DNA of 64,000 bases from positions 1 to 64,000 of the forward strand of contig NZ_CP143423.1 in the NCBI RefSeq assembly GCF_014337925.2, read 5' to 3'. The notes beneath the pieces were generated by a model, which worked only from the letters and a program-made list of their open reading frames with translations, was not told the DNA's origin and searched no databases. The stretch comes from Roseobacter fucihabitans (GTDB taxonomy: Bacteria > Pseudomonadota > Alphaproteobacteria > Rhodobacterales > Rhodobacteraceae). This document shows, in pieces, positions 1 through 11,189 of this stretch (positions are counted from its first letter, which is position 1; each line of letters begins with the position of its first letter). The position numbers were made by a program, and so were the translations under genes.

Positions 1-50
1 AACGGGGGCGGGGTTGAACTGGGAACGCTAGAGGGAAAAACAGGTCCAAT

Positions 51-1406
51 ATGACTAAGGAAAAATGGGGGCAGTTGAGGCAGCGGCTGCTTAAGACCGT
101 CGGGCAAAACAACTATACCAATTGGATCGAACCGATTGAGTTCCGCGCAAACGAAGAAGGCATTGCGACCTTTGACGTACCGACCAATTTTCTGGGGAAT
201 TACGTCAACCAGAATTTTGCAGATCTCATACTGCATGAGCTGAAATCCGAAGACCCCAATATCCGTCGTTTGCATTTCGCCGTCCCGGCACTTGCCGCGG
301 CCCACCGCACTAACGCGGTCACGACCGACAAACCGGTGCCGACGACCCCAAAAACATCCGGCTCGATGGCCACTGCACCGCTGGATAGACGTTTCACTTT
401 CGACACCTTTGTCGTTGGCAAGCCGAATGAACTGGCCCATGCTGCTGCCCGCCGCGTTGCCGAAGGTGGCCCTGTTACTTTCAACCCGCTCTTCCTATAT
501 GGGGGCGTTGGCCTCGGCAAAACCCACCTGATGCATGCGATTGCCCATGAATTGCGCCAACGCAAGCCCGGTATGAACGTGCTGTATCTCTCTGCCGAAC
601 AATTCATGTACCGTTTTGTGCAGGCCCTGCGCGACCGCAAGATGATGGATTTCAAGGAAATCTTCCGCTCTGTCGATGTGTTGATGGTCGATGACGTGCA
701 ATTCATCGCCGGAAAAGGCAGCACGCAGGAAGAGTTTTTTCACACCTTCAACGCGCTTGTGGATCAGAACAAGCAGATCATCATTTCTGCTGATCGCGCG
801 CCGGGAGAGATCAAGGATCTTGAAGACCGCGTGAAATCGCGGCTGCAATGCGGTTTGGTCGTGGATTTGCACCCGACCGATTACGAACTGCGGCTCGGCA
901 TTCTCCAGAGCAAGGTGGAACAACAGCGTCTCAACTACCCCGGCCTTGAAGTCGAAGCGGGCGTTCTGGAATTCCTTGCGCATCGTATCTCGACCAACGT
1001 GCGGGTGCTTGAGGGCGCGTTGACGCGGCTCTTCGCCTTTGCCTCGCTGGTCGGGCGTGAAATCAACATGGATCTGACGCAGGATTGCCTTTCTGACGTT
1101 TTGCGCGCCTCCGAACGCAAGATCACCGTCGAGGAAATCCAGCGCAAAGTCTCGGATCATTACAACATCCGTCTCAGCGATATGATTGGCCCCAAGCGGC
1201 TGCGCAGCTATGCACGGCCGCGTCAGGTCGCCATGTATCTGTGCAAGAAGCTGACGAGCCGCTCCCTGCCCGAGATTGGGCGTCGTTTTGGCGGGCGCGA
1301 TCACACCACCGTCATGCACGGTGTGAAACGCATAGAGGAACTCAAGATCCAGGATGGCCAGATCGCCGAAGATCTGGAACTCCTGCGCCGCGCGCTGGAA
1401 GAATAG
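51..1406 (+). CDS. dnaA: Chromosomal replication initiator DnaA
   Basis: DnaA is the ATP-dependent initiator that binds oriC and melts the duplex. The 451-residue protein has the full layout: an N-terminal DnaB-interacting domain (about 1-80), a short linker, an AAA+ core with Walker A GGVGLGKT at 151-158 and Walker B LMVDDVQF near 211-218, and a C-terminal DNA-binding domain whose DnaA signature GGRDHTTVMHGV lies at 414-425. Its length is normal for alphaproteobacteria. It is followed by dnaN, recF and gyrB, the classic origin-linked order. Only 50 bp precede the start, so an upstream origin or DnaA boxes cannot be judged here. Confidence 0.98.
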   Translation: MTKEKWGQLRQRLLKTVGQNNYTNWIEPIEFRANEEGIATFDVPTNFLGNYVNQNFADLILHELKSEDPNIRRLHFAVPALAAAHRTNAVTTDKPVPTTPKTSGSMATAPLDRRFTFDTFVVGKPNELAHAAARRVAEGGPVTFNPLFLYGGVGLGKTHLMHAIAHELRQRKPGMNVLYLSAEQFMYRFVQALRDRKMMDFKEIFRSVDVLMVDDVQFIAGKGSTQEEFFHTFNALVDQNKQIIISADRAPGEIKDLEDRVKSRLQCGLVVDLHPTDYELRLGILQSKVEQQRLNYPGLEVEAGVLEFLAHRISTNVRVLEGALTRLFAFASLVGREINMDLTQDCLSDVLRASERKITVEEIQRKVSDHYNIRLSDMIGPKRLRSYARPRQVAMYLCKKLTSRSLPEIGRRFGGRDHTTVMHGVKRIEELKIQDGQIAEDLELLRRALEE

Positions 1407-1418
1407 TCACACATTTCA

Positions 1419-1445
1419 CCCGTCGCCCTGCAAAATGGCGGCGGG
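1419..1445 (+). terminator. Stem-loop after dnaA
   Basis: CCCGTCGCC (1419-1427) pairs with GGCGGCGGG (1437-1445) with one mismatch around a 9-nt loop, 13 bp after the dnaA stop. Only CTT follows rather than a T-run, so it may be an attenuator or an RNA-processing structure between dnaA and dnaN rather than a strong terminator. Confidence 0.35.
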
Positions 1446-1550
1446 TCTTGACGCCCTGCGCTTTCCAACACACAAAACAATAAAAGTCTTGTGAAGTCGG
1501 TGGAACCGGGTAGTTTGCCTGTCCCGACTGGTGGGAAGGATAACAAAATC

Positions 1551-2669
1551 ATGAAGATCAGCATCGAACGTGCCGCCCTGCTGAAAGCGGTGTCCCAAGC
1601 GCAATCTGTTGTTGAGCGACGCAACACCATTCCCATCCTGGCCAATGTATTAATTGAGGCCGAAGGCAGCGACGTTTCCTTTCGCGCCACGGACCTCGAC
1701 ATCGAGGTCGTGGACAAAGCGCCCGCCCAAGTGGAACGCGCCGGGGCGACGACGGTATCGGCCACCACCCTGCATGAAATCGTGCGCAAACTCCCCGATG
1801 GGGCGCTTGTCACTCTGACGGCGGATGGTGCAACGGGCCGCCTTACGGTGGAGGCGGGCCGGTCGAATTTCTCGCTGGCGACCCTGCCGAAAGAGGACTT
1901 CCCGGTCATGGCCTCCTCGGAATATGCCTCGAACTTCTCCGCGCCCGCGCCCGTGTTGCGGCGATTGTTTGATAAATCGAAATTCGCGATTTCGACCGAA
2001 GAGACACGGTATTACCTGAATGGCGTCTATATGCATGTCTCGGATGGCGAAGAGGGGCGGGTTTTGCGCTGTGTCGCAACGGATGGGCATCGATTGGCCC
2101 GGATCGACGCCAATCTGCCGGTCGGGGCCGAAGATATGCCCGGCGTCATCGTGCCGCGTAAAACCGTTGGTGAATTGCGCAAATTGCTTGATGACGATGA
2201 CATGAAGATCGCCGTGTCGGTGTCGGAGACGAAAATTCGCTTTGCCACGCCCGAAATCACGCTGACCTCCAAGGTCATTGACGGAACGTTCCCCGATTAC
2301 ACCCGCGTGATCCCCCAGGGCAACACGCGCAAGCTGGAGGTGGACGCCAGCGATTTCGCCAAAGCCGTGGACCGTGTGGCAACAGTCAGCTCGGAACGCT
2401 CGCGCGCCGTCAAATTGCAACTGGACGAGGATCGCCTGATCCTGTCGGTCAATGCGCCCGACAGCGGAGCCGCAGAGGAAGAGCTCGCCGTGGCCTATAG
2501 CGATGAACGGCTGGAGATCGGCTTCAACGCGAAATACCTGCTCGAAATCGCGAGCCAGGTGGATCGTGAAAACGCGGTGTTCATGTTCAACTCCTCCGGT
2601 GATCCCACCTTGATGCGCGAAGGCAATGATATGTCGGCAGTCTATGTCGTCATGCCGATGCGCGTTTGA
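1551..2669 (+). CDS. dnaN: DNA polymerase III beta sliding clamp
   Basis: This is the DNA polymerase III beta clamp, the ring that tethers replicative polymerase to DNA. The 372-residue product starts MKISIERAALLKAVSQAQSV and has the usual three-domain length. The last residues (VYVVMPMRV) match the conserved clamp C-terminus. The ATG at 1551 is chosen because AAGGA lies about 10 bp upstream and the family starts at this point; an upstream in-frame start at 1491 would add a non-conserved leader. The gene lies 144 bp after dnaA, a gap that probably holds its own promoter, and 39 bp before recF. Confidence 0.97.
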   Translation: MKISIERAALLKAVSQAQSVVERRNTIPILANVLIEAEGSDVSFRATDLDIEVVDKAPAQVERAGATTVSATTLHEIVRKLPDGALVTLTADGATGRLTVEAGRSNFSLATLPKEDFPVMASSEYASNFSAPAPVLRRLFDKSKFAISTEETRYYLNGVYMHVSDGEEGRVLRCVATDGHRLARIDANLPVGAEDMPGVIVPRKTVGELRKLLDDDDMKIAVSVSETKIRFATPEITLTSKVIDGTFPDYTRVIPQGNTRKLEVDASDFAKAVDRVATVSSERSRAVKLQLDEDRLILSVNAPDSGAAEEELAVAYSDERLEIGFNAKYLLEIASQVDRENAVFMFNSSGDPTLMREGNDMSAVYVVMPMRV

Positions 2670-2708
2670 CGCGCCGCACCGGGCATTTCGTAACATCCGG
2701 GTGATGTC

Positions 2709-3812
2709 GTGACATTGGCGCTGACATCCCTGACGCTGTCGCATTTTCGGTCGCATAAACTGGGGCGGCTGTCTCTGGACGCGCGCCCGGTTGCGCTTTA
2801 CGGGGCCAATGGGGCGGGCAAAACCAACGTTCTGGAGGCAGTATCGCTGTTTTCGCCGGGACGTGGGCTGCGCCGGGCGAGCGCACAAGACATGACGCGC
2901 CGCCCCGAAGCGTTAGGCTGGAAAGTCACCGGGCTTCTCCAATCTCTGCACCAGACCCATGAGATTGAAATCTGGTCGGAAAATAACGCAGCCCGTCAGG
3001 TCAAGATTGACGACAAAGCGGCACCGCAAACGGCATTGGGCCGCATTGCACGGGTGCTGTGGCTGATCCCCGCCATGGACCGGTTGTGGATCGAAGGGTC
3101 TGAGGGGCGGCGGCGGTTTCTCGACCGCATGACCCTGAGTTTCGAGCCGATGCACGCCGAAGCCTCGCTGAATTATGAACGTGCCATGCGTGAACGCAAT
3201 CGTCTGCTCAAGGATCAGGTGCGTGATCCTGCTTGGTACGGCGCATTGGAGAGCCAGATGGCGCAATCGGGTGCCGCCATTGATGCCAACCGGCGCACCG
3301 CACTCGCGCAATTGGCCACAGCACAACAGGATACGGCGACGGCCTTTCCCACAGCGGATCTGACCCTGACCCACGCCGACGGGGACCTGCCGGCGACGGA
3401 GGCGGATTTGCGCGAGGCGCTGGCGAGCAACCGGAACCGGGACATGGCCGCCGGGCGGAGCCTGATCGGACCGCATCGCGCGGATCTGGACGGTGTCTAC
3501 AGCGCCAAGGACGTCCCGGCCAAAGATTGCTCCACGGGCGAGCAAAAGGCGCTGCTGGTCTCACTGATCCTCGCCAATGCGCGGGCCTTGGCGCGGGATT
3601 TTGGCGCACCGCCCCTCCTGTTGCTCGATGAGGTCGCCGCCCATCTGGACGCGGACCGTCGCGCGGCGCTCTATGATGAAATCGTGGCTCTGAAGGCGCA
3701 GGCCTGGATGACAGGCACCGGGTTGGAGCTTTTTGAAACCCTCGGAAACCGCGCCCAATACGTAGAGGTCGGCGAAAGTGACGGCATCTCACAGATCGCG
3801 CCACCGCGATGA
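2709..3812 (+). CDS. recF: DNA replication and repair protein RecF
   Basis: RecF is an SMC-like ATPase that loads RecA at gapped DNA and helps restart stalled forks. The 367-residue protein has Walker A GANGAGKT at 32-39, an ABC-type signature around STGEQK (about 275-280) and Walker B LLLLDEVAAHLD near 302-313. The start is GTG at 2709; the family N-terminus (a short beta strand, then FRSHKLGR) begins right there. The stop overlaps the start of the following exporter gene by an ATGA motif, so the two are translationally coupled. Confidence 0.96.
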   Translation: MTLALTSLTLSHFRSHKLGRLSLDARPVALYGANGAGKTNVLEAVSLFSPGRGLRRASAQDMTRRPEALGWKVTGLLQSLHQTHEIEIWSENNAARQVKIDDKAAPQTALGRIARVLWLIPAMDRLWIEGSEGRRRFLDRMTLSFEPMHAEASLNYERAMRERNRLLKDQVRDPAWYGALESQMAQSGAAIDANRRTALAQLATAQQDTATAFPTADLTLTHADGDLPATEADLREALASNRNRDMAAGRSLIGPHRADLDGVYSAKDVPAKDCSTGEQKALLVSLILANARALARDFGAPPLLLLDEVAAHLDADRRAALYDEIVALKAQAWMTGTGLELFETLGNRAQYVEVGESDGISQIAPPR

Positions 3813-4429
3813 GCATCTCTCTGGCCGATCTGCTGCTCTATTCGGGCGCGCTGGTGATCCTCTTCCTGACGCCCGGACCGGTCTGGCTGGCGCTCATGGC
3901 GCGCGCCCTGTCGGGTGGGTTTCAGGCCGCCTGGCCGCTGGCGCTCGGCGTGGCTGTCGGCGATATCATCTGGCCGCTTGTGGCCATCCTTGGCATCTCC
4001 TGGATCCTGTCGGTGTTCGATGTCTTCATGGCCGTGCTGCGTTGGGTGGCCTGCGGTGTTTTCATCATCATGGGCGCGCTGCTGATCAAACATGCGCATC
4101 AGAAAATCAGCGCCGATAACAGCCTGACCCGCCCCGGCCTCTGGCCCGGTTTTCTGGCTGGGATAATCGTCATTCTGGGTAATCCAAAGGCGGTTTTATT
4201 CTATATGGGTGTGCTGCCGGGTTTTTTTGATTTGCGCTCGGTGACGCCGCTCGACGTCGCTGCAATCCTCGGCGTTTCCGTTGCAATCCCGATGATCGGC
4301 AACCTGATATTGGCGGCTGGCGTCGGGCATGTCCGCGCAATTATCACCAAGCCGGAAACCCTCGCCCGCATCAATGTCACCTCTGGCGTGTTGCTGATCG
4401 CGGTGGGTATGCTTATTCCCCTGATCTGA
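3809..4429 (+). CDS. LysE/RhtB-family amino-acid exporter
   Basis: This is a 206-residue membrane protein of the LysE/RhtB translocator family, which exports amino acids or related small molecules. It has about six hydrophobic segments, an N-terminal PGPVWLALMARALSGG stretch typical of the family, and the GNPKAVLFYMGVLPGFF motif near 128-143. The start codon overlaps the recF stop. The substrate cannot be told from sequence. Its place between recF and gyrB is probably passive co-transcription rather than a role in replication. Confidence 0.85.
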   Translation: MSISLADLLLYSGALVILFLTPGPVWLALMARALSGGFQAAWPLALGVAVGDIIWPLVAILGISWILSVFDVFMAVLRWVACGVFIIMGALLIKHAHQKISADNSLTRPGLWPGFLAGIIVILGNPKAVLFYMGVLPGFFDLRSVTPLDVAAILGVSVAIPMIGNLILAAGVGHVRAIITKPETLARINVTSGVLLIAVGMLIPLI

Positions 4430-6922
<2,493 letters not shown>

Positions 6923-6965
6923 CCCTGTGTAGGAATCCACAAAGCACTTCGCACGCCCCATAATT

Positions 6966-6996
6966 ATTCGTGAAACGCCCATAGTGTTTCGCGAAT
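6966..6996. terminator. Inverted repeat downstream of gyrB
   Basis: ATTCGTGAAAC (6966-6976) and GTTTCGCGAAT (6986-6996) form an 11-bp arm with one G-T position around a 9-nt loop. It lies 44 bp after the gyrB stop and 45 bp before the convergent gene ends. No T-run follows, so it may be a weak terminator or a protein-binding site. Confidence 0.35.
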
Positions 6997-7041
6997 GAGT
7001 TTGTTGCTACTTATGAAATCTAAACCGCGACAATAAATTTT

Positions 7042-7548
7042 TCATTCAAGCGCTCGACCGTGGCGCGCCACTTCGGTATTGTGGTTTCCAAACATTCCTA
7101 TTTCTTGGATTGTCTGCTTTTCTGGAACCGTATGAAGCCAATCAACGGGCACGAAATATTCGCATTTTTCCTGATCGTCCTTCAAGTGTCGATGATAGCC
7201 ACCCGTCAATTTATCGAGCGCTGGGCTTCCCTCGATCCGAAATTCGTTTGCGGCTACGCGAGGTCCAGACACACGCCCTACACCAACGAACCCCTTCCCA
7301 GGGATCTTGACCCAAATGCGGTCGTCCTCATCCAACATTCGCAAAGAGTTACTATACCAAGAGCCTCCACCACCGGATATGAAACCAAATTCAATGGCTT
7401 CATTCCATTTTCGCGTGTCGTCCGCACCAAAGCTGACATAAAACTCACCGTTCCAAGGTTCCTTTTCCCCACCCTTACTGCTGCTCGCTGCTTGAACCTG
7501 AACTTCCCCAGGATCAATGAGCCAAGCCCGGCTCAATAGTTGCTCCAT
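7042..7548 (-). CDS. Hypothetical protein with a PUA/EVE-like segment, possibly 5'-truncated
   Basis: No gene name is recognised for this 168-residue protein. Residues about 33-100 contain FYVSFGADDTRKW, GFISGGGGSWYSN and the strand pattern RIWVKIPGKGFVGVGRV. That pattern resembles PUA/EVE-like domains, which bind modified bases and often accompany nucleases. The in-frame codons upstream are CAG and then TGA, and an IS3 terminus lies only about 11 bp before the ATG. The gene may therefore be a C-terminal piece of a larger protein cut by the IS. It is convergent with gyrB. The domain call is pattern memory, not a search result. Confidence 0.45.
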   Translation of the reverse strand: MEQLLSRAWLIDPGEVQVQAASSSKGGEKEPWNGEFYVSFGADDTRKWNEAIEFGFISGGGGSWYSNSLRMLDEDDRIWVKIPGKGFVGVGRVSGPRVAANEFRIEGSPALDKLTGGYHRHLKDDQEKCEYFVPVDWLHTVPEKQTIQEIGMFGNHNTEVARHGRALE

Positions 7549-7558
7549 CTGTCAACCG

Positions 7559-7829
7559 TGCCCTGATCCCCAAGTCTCATTCGGCTTTGCGCGGAGTCCT
7601 TTGGGTTAGATCTTTGGCGTTAGGCGGCCATTTTGTCCATCGCCTTTCTGTGCGAGAATTCCATCGGGGTCAGGTTGCCCAAGCCTGAATGTGGTCTTTG
7701 CCAGTTGTAATCCTCCTGCCATTCTTCGAGCGTTTTGCGAGCATCGCCTAAAGCACCAAACAGCGTTTCGTTGAGGCATTCATCCACTGCCCGGCAGTGC
7801 ATGTTTACATGCACGAGAGGGGCGCAGCT
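7559..7829 (-). mobile_element. IS3-family 3'-end fragment
   Basis: This 271-bp stretch is nearly identical to the left part (plus-strand coordinates) of the fuller IS3 copy at 15175-16476. It starts at the same terminal repeat (TGCCCTGATCCCC) and encodes the end of the integrase-type OrfB (DECLNETLF…QEDYNWQRPHSGLGNLTP; stop at 7620). At 7830 it is cut off by an IS6-family end. A 37-bp palindromic insertion (7786-7822) splits the reading frame exactly where the second copy is split, so the insertion predates the duplication of this IS. Confidence 0.85.
7786..7822 (-). repeat. Miniature palindromic insertion 1 (37 bp) in IS3 orfB
   Basis: On the minus strand it reads CCCCTCTCG, hairpin TGCATG-TAAA-CATGCA, then CTGCCGGGCAGT. 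Removing it rejoins CTGCG with GGATG and restores the transposase sequence KLRDECLNE. It shifts the frame by +1. Confidence 0.85.
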
Positions 7830-8018
7830 GGTTGTGTCGCAAACTTTGTCGTGAGGCGAGATGGGGCCTCGCTAGGATACAATTATCCAGCGAGCTCGGC
7901 AAACTGTTCGAAGCCGGACAACCCTGGTCGGTCGAATTGTCCTTTGCGGATCATGTGGGCGACTTCGATGCCCGCCAGAGTGGACGCGGCTGAATTGAAC
8001 GATTTGAAGGTCCGCATT
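7830..8018 (-). mobile_element. IS6-family end fragment
   Basis: This stretch is almost identical to the first 189 bp of the complete IS6-family element at 28383-29210. It begins with the same terminal repeat (GGTTGTGTCGCAAAC) and encodes the last residues of the transposase (…GQFDRPGLSGFEQFAELAG, stop at 7883). It ends abruptly at 8018, where an IS1182 terminus begins. It is a truncated relic with no function of its own. Confidence 0.85.
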
Positions 8019-8662
8019 GGCTGATTCTGTGGAAAAACAACGTGTTGCGAGCGCAGGAAGTGGTGATCTAAATGGAGCGCGAGCGCCTTTCTTATCAGGC
8101 TTTTTGCATTTGCTGCGGTGCAGGAAAGATCTTGGCGAGTTTGCGGAGGTTTTGGGCGGTGGCGGCGAGCAGGAATTCGTCATTTGCGCCGCATGGGCCA
8201 CGTAATCGGGGACGTCCCAGCCCGAGGATGCGTTTGAGATGCGCGAAGAGCATCTCAACTTTCTTGCGCAGCCGCATTGAGATTGCGTATTGCTTGGTCT
8301 TGGCAATGTCGCGGGCGACCTGACGGGCGTCTTCATGTTCTTCGCGGGTAATTTTTCGCGCATCAGCATTCGGGCAGCATTGCATTTCTGACAGACAGGC
8401 CTGACACGTCTGTTTAAGGGCCTTATACTTGGCGACGCCTTTGCCGGTTGGCCCACGATTTGGGTCAGAATAGTTGCGCCGGAATTGCTTGAGCGGCTCG
8501 CCTTCCGGGCAGATGTATTGGTTATTCTCCGCATCCCATTCAAAGTCCGCGCAAGACCATGTGCCATCCGTGCGGCTCGCTTTATCCATAACCGGAATGT
8601 GCGGTTCGATCTTGCGATCAACCAACCACCCGAGCATCGGGCCGGAACCGTAAGCTGTGTCC

Positions 8663-8702
8663 ATTGCCCGGCAGTTGATTGCAAAGCAATCAATGAGAGG
8701 GG
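8663..8702 (-). repeat. Miniature palindromic insertion 2 (40 bp) in IS1182 transposase
   Basis: On the minus strand it reads CCCCTCTCA, stem TTGATTGC-TTT-GCAATCAA, then CTGCCGGGCAAT. Removing it rejoins ATTATCGC with GGACACAGC and restores the protein IIADTAYG. Same orientation as the transposase. Confidence 0.85.
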
Positions 8703-9334
8703 GCGATAATCCATTCGGGATGCAGATCGAACGTGTCTTTGACCCGATCCAACATTGAGCGCACAGACCCGACTTCTGCTTGCCGGATTGATCGTCTGGC
8801 CTCCACATCGACGATCACGGCATGATCCGTGTCGATCAGGTAATTGGTGGAATAACTGAAGAACGCAGGGCCTTTACGGGCTGCCGTCCATTGGCTTGCA
8901 GGATCAGAATGGGACGTGAACTTGGGTTCAACCTCAGATGCTGCGCCAAAAGCTGCGTTATCCAAGACATCAAGATACTCCTTCACGGCACGCGGCGCAT
9001 CGTTTGGATCGATGGCATTATGGTCCCAATCTTCCTTCGGCGTCGCGTTTTGTTTGTTCGCATCTGCCTCGATCAAACTGGCGTCTGCCGCAAGGCGCTG
9101 GCCACTCACCAAGCCATCCGCGATGCACCGAGCTACGGTCTTCTCGAACAGGTGTCGCAACAATGCACTCTCCCGGAAACGCCCATGCCGGTTCTTGGAG
9201 AACGTCGAGTGGTTCGGCACCGGATCAGATAGATCGAGGCGGCAAAACCAACGATACGCCAGTTTCAAATGCACCTCTTCACAAAGACGGCGCTCCGAGC
9301 GGATGCCAGAACAATAGCCCACGAGCAGCATGCG

Positions 9335-9371
9335 CCCTCTCATGCATGTAAACATGCACTGCCGGGTAATA
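9335..9371 (+). repeat. Miniature palindromic insertion 3 (37 bp) in IS1182 transposase
   Basis: On the plus strand it reads CCCTCTCA, hairpin TGCATG-TAAA-CATGCA, then CTGCCGGGTAATA. It is opposite in orientation to the transposase. Removing it rejoins CATGCG with GATCAG and restores PELLIRMLLVGY. Confidence 0.8.
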
Positions 9372-10179
9372 GATCAGCAGTTCTGGGTCGATGGACGGGC
9401 GGCCAGTGTGGCTATAAAAGTCCGCTAGGTATTGGCGGATGTCGCTTAGATCAACGAACCTATCAATTGACCGCAGCAGGTGATCTTGGGGCACATGATC
9501 GTCAATCGAGAACTCGTAAAACAGCGCGCCTTGTGCTTCTTGCTTTGGTCCCAGCATCGAAATCACCCCCGTTGCTAAGGAAAATTGAATCAGCGAATAG
9601 CCACCCGATCAAGCAAGAGTTTTTCAACAGAATCGGCTCAGACCGTATCTGAAGGCTCTGGTCAGATCACTCTTGCCCGGAATGCACAGAAGCTGCTGCT
9701 CGGACCAGGCAAAGAAGGCCACAATCTTTGGCTGGCTCAGCTTTTGACGCGCGGCCATGCGGACGTCGGCTGGCTGGCCGTTGGTGTCGCGCTCGATGTC
9801 GTGGAGTTTGCCGATCCTGTCGAGGGCCTCGTGGGCGATATCGGACTTGGTCGAGGTCCGAAAATCGTGGAAATCGCGCCGCAGGCAGGGCCAGCAGGCC
9901 GCCTCCCGCAAACGCGGCACACCACCCGGTTCAGGCGCGTAAAGCTTGGCATAGCCTTTGTAGCCGTCGGCTTGGAGGATGCTGCGGGCATCTGCCAGAT
10001 GGGTCAGGACATGCTCTTCCTTCCAGTCTGGCGCAAACCGATAGACAGCGCCGGGCGGTGCGCCCCCCGCCCAAGGACGTTGGTCCTGCACACAGGCCCG
10101 GATCCGGCCTTGCTTGACACCTTTGCCAGGTCCTTTGTCGCGCCTTGAACGATCCGGCACCCGGATCGGCGTGTCATCC

Positions 10180-10220
10180 ACTGGCTGGCAGGGCATTGCG
10201 CAGCAATCTGCCGAGAGGGG
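10180..10220 (-). repeat. Miniature palindromic insertion 4 (41 bp) in IS66 tnpC
   Basis: On the minus strand it reads CCCCTCTC, an imperfect stem around ATTGC-TGC-GCAAT, then a diverged end CTGCCAGCCAGT. Removing it rejoins CTGCACGC with GGATGACAC and restores LLHADDTPIRV. Confidence 0.75.
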
Positions 10221-10299
10221 GCGTGCAGCAGATCGCTGCCCATGATGTGCGCCTCGATCCGTTCAATAATGGGCGACAGTGTTTTCATGGCACGGCCAC

Positions 10300-10370
10300 C
10301 CTGGGCTGCGCCCGTTCACACCTCAGACTGTCCCCCGGGACAGCCCGTAGCTTCGCGAACCGGTGCTCAC
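10300..10370. repeat. Distinct ~70-bp palindromic insertion in IS66 tnpC
   Basis: Between the tnpC codons for TTLVGW and GRAMKTLSPIIERIEAH lie about 70 foreign bases. They contain the inverted repeat GACTGTCC/GGACAGCC around CCCGG and a second small stem GGGC-GCA-GCCC. The two junctions share GGGTG on the transposase strand, compatible with a 5-bp target duplication. The ends do not match the CCCCTCTC family. Confidence 0.5.
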
Positions 10371-11049
10371 CCAGCCGACCAGCGTGGTTTCGGGAATGTC
10401 GCCCCCCATACGCGCAAAGATCTCATGCTGGCGATATAACGGAAGGTGATCGTCGAACTTCGACACCCGCTGAGCGACGGGCGATGCCTGCATCGCCAAG
10501 AGGGGCACATGCGCCAGCAGGTCTGGCCCTGCCATGCTGCCCGGGATCGGACGGCCTGGCGCGGGCTCCTGCACCATCTTTTCGCAACGACGGCAGGATT
10601 TCCTGATCCGGACGATCTGCACAACCTTCATCCGTGCGGCGATCATGTCGAGAAGTTCGCTGACATCCTCGCCCACGACGCGCAGATCGCCACCACAGTC
10701 GGGGCAGCACGTGCCCGGATCAAGCTCACGGCGTTCTCGCAGGGTCACCTTCGACACACGCGGGCAGCGGCGCAAAACGGGCGCGCAGGGCTCATCAGCG
10801 GCCGGTGCGTCCTGACCTTCGTCGATCATCGCGTCATCGTCTTCGGCCACGGCGACCAGCAGGTCTTCGAGCGCCGGTTCCAGCTGCTTGATCTTCTCTG
10901 AGGATTTGCCAAAAGCCAGTTTCTGGAGTTTGGCGATCCGCAGCCGAAGGGCCTGAACCGGTTGATCGTGGACCCGCAAGGTCGCTGTGATCCTGGCGTT
11001 CTCTGCCTGCAATTCCGCGATCATCGCCTTCAAAACAGCGGGATCATCC

Positions 11050-11094
11050 GTTTGCCCGGCAGGGCATTGCGCGAAGCCAATATCCCGAGAGGGG
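11050..11094 (-). repeat. Miniature palindromic insertion 5 (45 bp, frame-preserving) in IS66 tnpC
   Basis: On the minus strand it starts CCCCTCTCGGGATATTGGC and ends CTGCCGGGCAAAC. Removing it rejoins AACCTCTC with GGATGATCCC. The 45-bp length keeps the frame, adding 15 residues (PSRDIGFAQCPAGQT) near the TnpC N-terminus. Confidence 0.8.
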
Positions 11095-11189
11095 GAGAGG
11101 TTTTCAGCAGGTTTCGACAGGCGTCTGATTACCAGAAAGCAGGCCAAAGCACCATATAAATAACGCAAATACAGACGCAAAATCACCCC

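Larger units (their letters stand above)
8095..9566 (-). pseudogene. IS1182-family transposase, disrupted
   Basis: The gene encodes a DDE transposase whose pieces line up in order: an N-terminal DUF772-like region (FYEFSIDDHVPQDHLLRSI … SIDPELLI), then RMLLVGYCSGIRSERRL through HPEWII, then DTAYGSGPMLGWLVDRKIEP to the C-terminal MLFAHLKRILGLGRPRLRG. The three pieces are in different frames because of the insertions at 8663-8702 (40 bp) and 9335-9371 (37 bp). Excising both would give one uninterrupted transposase, so these insertions are the main lesions. Confidence 0.85.
8019..9638 (-). mobile_element. IS1182-family element, interrupted
   Basis: This roughly 1.6-kb element is bounded by inverted ends: GGCTGATTCTGTGGAAAAAC at the left, and at the right its inverse (GTTTTTCAACAGAATCGGCT region, 9618-9638). 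It carries one transposase gene on the minus strand, broken by two miniature palindromic insertions. The right end cuts into an IS66 transposase gene, so it inserted there after the IS66. A partial second copy lies at 14553-15174. Confidence 0.8.
9639..11122 (-). pseudogene. tnpC: IS66 TnpC transposase, disrupted and 3'-truncated
   Basis: The sequence follows TnpC from SKPAENL through DDPAVLKAMIAELQAENARI, the zinc-ribbon CCPDCGGDL and CRRCEK, then HLPLYRQHEIFARMGG, then DDTPIRVPDRSRRDKG and SDIAHEALDRIGKL, and stops at AFRYGLSR where IS1182 cuts in. The expected start codon is CTG rather than ATG. Insertions lie at 10180-10220, about 10300-10370 and 11050-11094; the last is 45 bp and keeps the frame. 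The active-site C-terminal glutamate region is missing. Confidence 0.8.

Noticed and set aside
1-50. Replication origin or DnaA boxes upstream of dnaA
   Set aside because: No TTATCCACA-like box occurs in the 50 bp available, and the region further upstream is outside the window.
495-1319. Long minus-strand open frame opposite dnaA
   Set aside because: It mirrors the dnaA codons, has no recognisable protein family, and dnaA itself is certain. The same applies to the minus-strand frames opposite dnaN, recF, gyrB, serB, dapD, dapE and rnr.
10446-10901. Plus-strand open frame of 151 codons opposite IS66 tnpC
   Set aside because: The minus strand encodes recognisable TnpC, including its zinc-ribbon cysteines; the plus frame has no family and is a shadow.
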